From Gambelia wislizenii (Eukaryota; Chordata; Lepidosauria; Squamata; Crotaphytidae), in the NCBI GenBank assembly GCA_030847615.1, contig JAUMIR010000003.1, forward strand, positions 58,265,001 to 58,329,000: a DNA stretch of 64,000 nt. The letters are read 5' to 3'. The position numbers and the translations under genes are program-made. This document shows positions 57,546 through 64,000 of the stretch, one piece after another; within the stretch, counting starts at the first letter, position 1; each line of letters opens with the position of its first letter. Below the pieces are notes generated by a model. The model saw only the letters and a program-made list of their open reading frames with translations. It had not been told where the DNA came from and made no database searches.

Positions 57546-58973
57546 TTTCACCATATATTCTTTATTGATTATATCCGACAACATTACAAAACCTTAATCC
57601 TATTTGCCTTCTTCAGTTCAAAAGATTTTACAATTCCCCCAATCCATATTTTTTCCCTTCTTCCCCAAATAAAATTGTAGACTTCCCCATCCATCAATCC
57701 CAGTTTTTTATAACAACATAGTTTCCTACCCTTGTAACACTTTAAATGTAATTAATTTCCATTATGTATTTTTACCACTGGTTTACAAACAAGTAATATA
57801 CTTCTCTCCATATTATAACACATCTCTTATTTTCTTTCGCCTTTTAATTTCAAAAATAAAAGAGTAAATACATTGTCTATGTTACCTTATCTTTACTTAT
57901 TACCACTAATATACTTCCACACCATTTTCAAATTCCTTGCCCACCCATAACCACGTCTTTTAACTCATTTTTGTGGGTGTTTATGTATAACTTTCCATAT
58001 TCTATATCCTTCTCTTATTTAAATCTTTCTTAACCAACCCACACTGTCAACTTTTAAATCTGCGTTTCTAAGCCATTTTCCTTCCACCATCTTCTTCCTC
58101 ACATTTTTTACCACCCTACTAGATCTACTCATTTTTTCAAATTTCAATTTCTCCCTTGTTGTAAATACTTCCACAGGGGGTCCACGATTCTGTCTTGTTT
58201 TCTAGAAGGTAAGTCAGTTTGTCCATTTCAGCTACCTCTAATAACCTTTCCAACCATTCCGTCTCTGATGGGATCTCTTTCTTCCTCCAGTACCAAGCAT
58301 AAACAATTCTGGCTGTGGTGCACATGTGCCAAAGTAGTCTTTTTGTTTTCCCATTTTCCCATTGAGATGTTAGTATTTTCATAAATACCTAATAGGAAAA
58401 CTTCTGGCCTCAAATCTATTTTCTTTTTAAGAATCTTCTGAATTATTACTCGAATCATGCCCCAAAATTTCTTTGCCTTCTTACACCCCCACCACTGGTG
58501 AAAAAAGGTACCCTTTTCGTCTTGGCATTTCCAACATTTATCAGAGGCACCTCCAACCATTTTAGCTATTCTTGCAGGGGGGAGATACCACCTTAACATA
58601 ATCTTTAAGGCATTCTCTTGCAAACTATAAGATCTAGTAAATTTTGCCACTTTATTCCAAGATGCTTCCCATCCTTCATATTCTATGTTCCGCCCAATAT
58701 CTACGGCCCAATACACCATATATTCTTTAATAATCTCTGCTTCTGTCTCCATACCAAGCAACAGGTCATATAGTCTGGATAATAAGTGCCTATTCCCTTT
58801 ATCCAAAATCCGTTCAAACTTAGATTTTGCAAGATCAATGCCACTTTCTACCATATCTCTTTTAAATCTCTCCTTTATTTGAAGATATGGAAACCACTGT
58901 ATAGTTTTGCCCTCCTAATTTAACTGTAGATTGTCTTTTAGACTAAGATTTTCTTTACTCCCCCAAAGCAAGG
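57546..58973 (-). mobile_element. L1 LINE, 5'-truncated, 12-bp target duplication
   Basis: The exact duplication ggatgttgacct lies at 57534-57545 and 58974-58985. The minus frame at 58228-58854 encodes about 208 residues of the L1 ORF2 C-terminus with the motif C107-x2-C110-x8-H119-x4-C124 (CWKCQDEKGTFFHQWWGC). A frameshift carries the reading into 58137-58382. The remaining 590 bp to 57546 are 3' UTR. The insertion is about 1.43 kb. The family is related to, but distinct from, the L1 at 36270-36892. Confidence 0.85.
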
Positions 58974-59029
58974 GGATGTTGACCTCTTAACAAATTATGG
59001 CAGGAAGAAAACTTGTTATTAGAATCCAG

Positions 59030-59185
59030 GGGTCACTGACCATGATGGATGGAGGATTCTGGGAACTATAGCCTGAAAAGTAACATTTCCAAGCTCTGAG
59101 TTTGGAGAAGGGTATGCCTTGATGAATCCTATCTTGGGAGAAAAGCAGGATATAAATTCAATCAATCAATCAATCAGATGCTGTT
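59030..59185 (+). repeat. Reptile repeat with L2-like tail
   Basis: It starts with 'ggaggattctgggaactata' and ends 'gggagaaaagcaggatataa' with an (atca)n tail. Confidence 0.55.
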
Positions 59186-62171
59186 CTAAATGTGATTTGG
59201 CCAGCTACATCAGAACATGTCTCTGCACCTTGTATTTAATGGCAACGTTTGATGAAATGTTATGATAGGCAATGTAAGAGAACAAGTTTGACAAAGAAAG
59301 AAATTGCTTGGTTAAATCTTTTCCAACATACAATTTGCACTACTGAGCAGCTGGTAGGTAGATGGAAGCAACTTGCTAGTTCAGATTACAGAGTTTGAAT
59401 TCTGCTTATAAGAAGTAAGGAGAGAGAGAGATGCAGGGAGCAGGATGATCATTTTATCCAGTCAAGAGCAAAGGTGAGCAACAGTGGGAGAGAAATAGGG
59501 ACAAAACAGATATGCTGGGGAGAGGCATTAACAGTTTTTTTTCCAGATCAAAGCAGCCACTGGGAAGGGGTCTAGGTCAGGATTCCAACTGCAAAGTGGG
59601 TTGTTTTCCCCATTATAACCCCCCACCAAGCTGCTATTTGCTCCAGATATGCTATAGTACTTATATGTCTTTCCCTGCTGTTGATTTAAACAAAGAAACA
59701 GTACAAAAGGAAGGCTCAAATCATCCTTCTCCAACACCATGGCCTTGCAGCTGCTTTGATCTACAACTTCTTTGATCTAAAAGAAAATTCACAGAAAGTT
59801 CCTGTTCATGTATTTCCCATTTCACATCTGAGTTGGCCCTGACAAAAACAAGCTGTGTGGGGTACCCCAGGTTCCATGACTTTCTCCTATAGCACTTAGA
59901 GAGGTGGCTTATTCTTCATTAACAAATGTTGAAAATTTTATTTATACCGAAAGAATTAAATTTCTTGTCAATTGCAAGAAAAGGCATTTCCAGCTTGGGG
60001 GGGGGGGGTGAACTGACAATATTCAATTATTAGAAACTGAATCAAATAAAATATTCATAATGTACAGTATATAATTGTGTATCAACTAATAACTAATAAT
60101 GCATTGTATATAGTCCACAAAATTCTATTATGCCACTTTCATGGTGTGACAATGACCCTGGGCATTTGAAGGCTATGCCAGTGGAATGCATCCTCTGGAA
60201 GTTTCTACAAAGCTCATATATGACCACTGTGTCTGACATCAGGGAATTAGCATAGCTAAGAAAAGCGGGTATTGTCACCAGAAGTTTACCACTAGGCGAT
60301 GCTTTGGCTGCAGCAACTGTCAATGATGGTGTAGAAAAATTGCGGTCTGCATGTTGGCAGGATTATCTGCACTGATGAAAACAGGAAGATAACAAGGTAT
60401 TCAAGATATATTGATGCATCCTATATTTCAGATGTTTTTGAAAATTAATACATTTGCATTTCTTAACCGATGAAGCTCTTTACAACATTCACCTCGTAAA
60501 AATGTGAAAATGCTATGCTTTTAAGTCTGTTTGTATTTCATGTTCTCAATGAATATTGGGTGAAGTCCTTCTCTTGCATTTCATTTAAACAGGTAACAAC
60601 TCGAAATAAGAATTGCATGTCCATCTGTCTGAAAATCCAGCCCTTTCCCCCTCTAGGTTGCTAAAGAAAACCTGAGCAATACTATTTGATATGAAAAAGA
60701 AGTACTTACATTTTGAATGTTTCTTTCAGATTGGGGAGATTTTACAAGAGATTAAAACAACCGGCAGATGGAAAGCTAACTCTTGGTAATTTAAGTAGCA
60801 ATAAAACAATTGATTGGTCTACTTAAAATTTACCAGACAGGTCTAAGGAACTGCTCTTGAAGAAATATGAACGATGAAAGAGGGACATAACTCAAAATTC
60901 CTCTTGTCTCTAATGTGTTTTCCATGATTTATTCCTACTAAATAAATAAGCTTTTGAGTGCATCGAATTATGTGAACCAATACATCTATCAGAAATATAT
61001 TCATCCACATCTGAGGAATGCATATTGATAATGTATGCACATGTAAACATATTTCATATGAATTGCATTATATCTGACTATTAATACAGCTTCCTCATTT
61101 TATCACAACAAATACTATTTACCTGATCTTCCTAAAACTTAGCATTATAAATTATGTCTCACCATATGCCCTCCACCATCAAAGATTAAAATTATCAAGG
61201 GAGTCAAGAAGAAGCACAATGATAATTATGCCTTTCTGCCATCATTGCCTTCTTGGTTGAATGCTTTTATATAATGAGGGATACTATTATTCACTGTAGC
61301 TTGCCGTGGTTCCATGTATCAGTCTGAGGACATGATATACTTTCTCTATACAAGTTTGCCCAAGATTTCCAGAAACACTGTGTGTGGCATTTTACATTGC
61401 CACAGTAACTTCTTTAATTTCACTTTAGCAACGGCTTGGAATGCTTTTATTTTGAAAATTATTTGTATTATAAACTGTTAGTAATATATTTTGATTTAGG
61501 AAAAAGAATAAAATCCAGCAATATTCATGCAATGGAAATAAATGTTTAGAAGGCTAATTACCACTTATGTAACAAGTTAATCATTTCAAGCAACACAGCT
61601 GTGATAACATGAAGCAATTGGAAGGAGTATTCTAATCTCTCTTTTTTAAAAAAGGTACACAAATAATTTGTCAGCCTGTAGGCTTCTAGATGAAGGAACT
61701 AATAGCAATAAGTATGCACGCTTAGAAGGAATGGTTATGATAAAGACAATGGGTCATGATTCTTTCCTCACCTGGTCTACTTAACGCCATAAATCCAGTT
61801 AGCAGAATCATTGGTCCTGCATTAATCCTTTGAAGCAGAGGTAGTATAGAATTTCAACCTTCCCCACTTCCCATAACTGCAGAAATGAATTGTCTTGCTT
61901 GTCTCAAATATTAAGAAACAGGAAACAGGCATGCAGCAATATCTTAAGAGTAGGTATACTATGGAATTCTGTCAAAACCTTGAACAATGGAACTAGATTA
62001 ACAAAAGATTCTCTATCATGTCATGGACCCAAACTATCTGAAGTCATACACATTGAAAGAAACAGAGACTGTGACTCATAATTCCTTGATCTAATCTTAA
62101 AGTATTATGCCAAAACTGGTGTTGTGTTTTGAAAGAATTAAACGTTAATGTTTGGTTTCATTGAGAGACAC
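59186..62171. other. No gene recognised
   Basis: A+T-rich; a poly-G run at 59998-60008; no coding or repeat boundary that I can defend. Confidence 0.4.
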
Positions 62172-62174
62172 TAA

Positions 62175-62503
62175 GGACTTTTTCGGATGAGTCTTTTACA
62201 GTGCAAGCAGCCTCGTCGCATTGCGAGGCTGCTGCGCTGCAGGGTGTCCCTTTTGGATGATGCTCTCCCTTGCTGGTACTGTTGTGTTACCGCGGGGACA
62301 CTGCAGCATTATATTCAGTGGTTTTCTACTCATGAAGTTGATCGTGATTAGAAAACTGCTGAATATAACGCTGCAGTGTCCCTGCGGTAACACAACAGTA
62401 CCATCAGGGGAGAGCATTATCCGAAAGGGATGCCCTGCAGCACAGCAGCCTCGCAACGGGGACAAGGCTGCATGCACTGTAAAAGACTCATCCGAAAAAG
62501 TCC
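62175..62503. mobile_element. Long-hairpin MITE, 329 bp, 3-bp target duplication TAA
   Basis: The ends ggactttttcggatgagtct and agactcatccgaaaaagtcc are perfect inverted repeats. TAA flanks both sides (62172-62174 and 62504-62506). The two halves pair over nearly the whole element, with the centre near 62335. A TAA duplication fits PIF/Harbinger (TWA). It is the same family as 48226-48526, with matching blocks in the same order (aggctgctgcgc, cggtactgttg-like, catccgaaa). Confidence 0.8.
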
Positions 62504-62685
62504 TAAGAGAAATGAGTCCAGGTGATCTGAATGTATGAGTTTAGTGGGGTTTTAAGATGTTCAGGGGAGGCCCTTGCCTTGGTACCACCATCCTCACAGG
62601 CATCACATGAGGGAGGTCCCTTTTCCTAGATTCTCCCACATTTCGTTCTAAAAGACCCTTAGCTGTCCCTCTCCCTGTTGCCTTT

Positions 62686-64000
62686 TCATAGAATCATAGA
62701 ATCATAGAATTGCAGAGTTGGAAGAGACCACGAGGGCCATCCAGTCCAACCCCCTGCCACGCAGGAAATCACAATCAAAGCATCCCCGACAGATGGCCAT
62801 CCAGCCTCTGTTTAAAGACCTCCAAGGAAGGAGACCCCACCACGCTCCGAGGGAGTGTGTTCCACTGCCGAACAGCTCTGACTGTCAAAAAGTTCCTCCT
62901 CATGTTGAGGTGGAATCTCTGTTCCTGGAGCTTGCACCCATTGCTCCGTGTTCCAGTCTCTGGAGCAGCAGAAAACAAGCCTGCTCCATCCTCAGCGTGA
63001 CATCCCTTCAAATACTTAAACAGGGCTATCATATCGCCTCTAAACCGTCTTTTTTCCAGGCTAAACATACCCAGCTCCCTAAGTCTCTCCTCATAAGGCA
63101 TTGTTTCCAGACCTTTCACCATTTTAGTTGCCCTTCTCTGGACACGCTCCAATTTGTCAATATCCTTTCTGAATTGTGGTGCCCAGAACTGGACACAGTA
63201 TTCTAAGTGAGGTCTGACCAAGGCAGAATAGAGTGGCACTATTACTTCCCTTGATCTAGACACTATACTTCTATTGATACAGCCCAAAATTGCATTGGCC
63301 TTTTTAGCTGCCGCATCACACTGTTGGCTCATGTTCAACTTGTGGTCTACTAGGACTCCTAGATCCCTTTCGCACATAGTCTCATTCAGCCAGGTCTCTC
63401 CCATCCTATATTTATGCATTTCATTTTTCCGCCCTAAATGCAGTACTTTACATTTCTCCGTATTGAATTTCATTTTGTTAGCTTTGGCCCAGCTCTCCAG
63501 TCTATCCAGGTCATTCTGAATTTTGATCCTGTCCTCTAGGGTATTAGCTACTCCTCCCAATTTGGTGTCATCTGCAAATTTGATAAGTATGCCCCTAATT
63601 CCCTCATCTAAGTCATTGATAAAGATGTTGAATAGCACTGGGCCCAGGACAGAACCCTGTGGCACCCCACTGGTCACATCTTTCCAAGACGAAGAGGAGC
63701 CACTGCTGAGCACCCTTTGGGTTCGGCCGGTCAACCAATTACAAATCCATTGAACAGTTAACTTGTCTAGCCCACATTCTACAAGCTTGTTTGCAAGAAT
63801 GTCATGGGGAACCTTGTCAAAGGCCTTACTGAAATCAAGGTATGCAATGTCCACAGCATTCCCTTCATCTACCAAGCTGGTAACTTTATCAAAAAAAGAG
63901 ATCAGATTAGTCTGGCATGACTTGTTTCTCTGAAACCCATGCTGACTTTTTGTGATTATGGCATTGCCTTCTAAATGTTCACAGACTCTCTGTTTAATGA
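62686..64000 (-). mobile_element. CR1 LINE, young copy, running off the window
   Basis: The 3' terminus (plus-strand 62686-62710) is three copies of the tcatagaa 8-mer that CR1 uses instead of poly-A. The 3' UTR is about 65 bp. The ORF2 frame is open from the stop at 62775 to the window edge. Compared with the copies at 19.4, 25.0, 42.6 and 45.2 kb this one is the best preserved. Confidence 0.95.
62775..64000 (-). CDS. CR1 ORF2 reverse transcriptase, C-terminal 408 codons (partial)
   Basis: CR1 ORF2 makes the endonuclease and reverse transcriptase that copies CR1 RNA at the target site. The frame is uninterrupted from the window edge (IKQRVCEHLEG...) to the stop. Numbering from the Leu codon at 63875: motif A is AYLDFSKAFD (11-20), motif B is SGVPQGSVLGPVLFNIF (69-85), and the catalytic FADDTK box is at 100-105 with both Asp present. 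The thumb and the CR1-specific C-terminus ([38 protein letters not shown]) follow. The endonuclease and N-terminus lie beyond position 64000, so I cannot say whether the element is full length. Confidence 0.9.
   Translation of the reverse strand, partial: IKQRVCEHLEGNAIITKSQHGFQRNKSCQTNLISFFDKVTSLVDEGNAVDIAYLDFSKAFDKVPHDILANKLVECGLDKLTVQWICNWLTGRTQRVLSSGSSSSWKDVTSGVPQGSVLGPVLFNIFINDLDEGIRGILIKFADDTKLGGVANTLEDRIKIQNDLDRLESWAKANKMKFNTEKCKVLHLGRKNEMHKYRMGETWLNETMCERDLGVLVDHKLNMSQQCDAAAKKANAILGCINRSIVSRSREVIVPLYSALVRPHLEYCVQFWAPQFRKDIDKLERVQRRATKMVKGLETMPYEERLRELGMFSLEKRRFRGDMIALFKYLKGCHAEDGAGLFSAAPETGTRSNGCKLQEQRFHLNMRRNFLTVRAVRQWNTLPRSVVGSPSLEVFKQRLDGHLSGML

Overview
The window is vertebrate nuclear DNA, almost certainly from a squamate reptile (lizard). 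The basis is the repeat mix. It holds CR1 LINE 3' ends of the reptile type (tcatagaa 8-mer tails followed by a gttggaagagaccac-like block), a SINE with a 5S-rRNA-derived head, tRNA-headed SINEs, BovB-type tails, L1 fragments, DIRS/Ngaro-type tyrosine-recombinase retrotransposons, Tigger-like MITEs and long-hairpin MITEs. The sequence is A+T-rich and gene-poor, with one sharp CpG island. Species cannot be fixed from the sequence alone.

Layout. 1-0.9 kb: two copies of a 94-bp LTR-like block carrying AATAAA, 769 bp apart. 2.6-3.5 kb: two Tigger-like MITEs. 4.2-7.2 kb: a decayed DIRS element on the minus strand (RT, RNase H and recombinase pieces). 9.1-9.4 kb: a small open segment that looks like an exon on the minus strand. 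12.4-13.5 kb: an LTR-like element. 14.8-18 kb: an inverted-repeat element, a LINE C-terminus with a zinc finger, and a long hairpin MITE. 23.3-24.9 kb: the CpG island, containing on the minus strand a probable first coding exon that encodes a signal peptide and ends in a splice donor. 25.0-25.6 kb: a CR1 copy directly upstream of that promoter. 30.0-31.8 kb: a tyrosine-recombinase retrotransposon fragment with its catalytic residues intact, flanked by two 295-bp direct repeats of about 98% identity. 32.8-39.2 kb: MITEs, a 5S-headed SINE, an L1 nested in a CR1, and a tRNA-headed SINE. 40.4-41.2 kb: a solo LTR with a matched 4-bp target duplication. 42.5-45.4 kb: CR1 copies and a Tigger-like MITE. 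48.2 and 62.2 kb: two members of one long-hairpin MITE family with 3-bp target duplications. 52.5-53.3 kb: a G+C-rich LTR-like module with clustered CCAAT boxes and an E-box array. 57.5-59.0 kb: a 5'-truncated L1 with a 12-bp target duplication. 62.7-64.0 kb: a CR1 whose reverse-transcriptase frame is open to the window edge.

How it fits together. The only host gene evidence is the CpG-island promoter and its signal-peptide exon, transcribed toward lower coordinates, plus the candidate exon at 9.3 kb, whose splice phase matches it. If both are real, positions 9.4-24.3 kb are one large intron full of transposons, and 25-64 kb is upstream intergenic DNA. I did not recognise the gene. Everything else I can support is mobile DNA or has no visible function. 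No tRNA, rRNA, snRNA gene or CRISPR array was seen.
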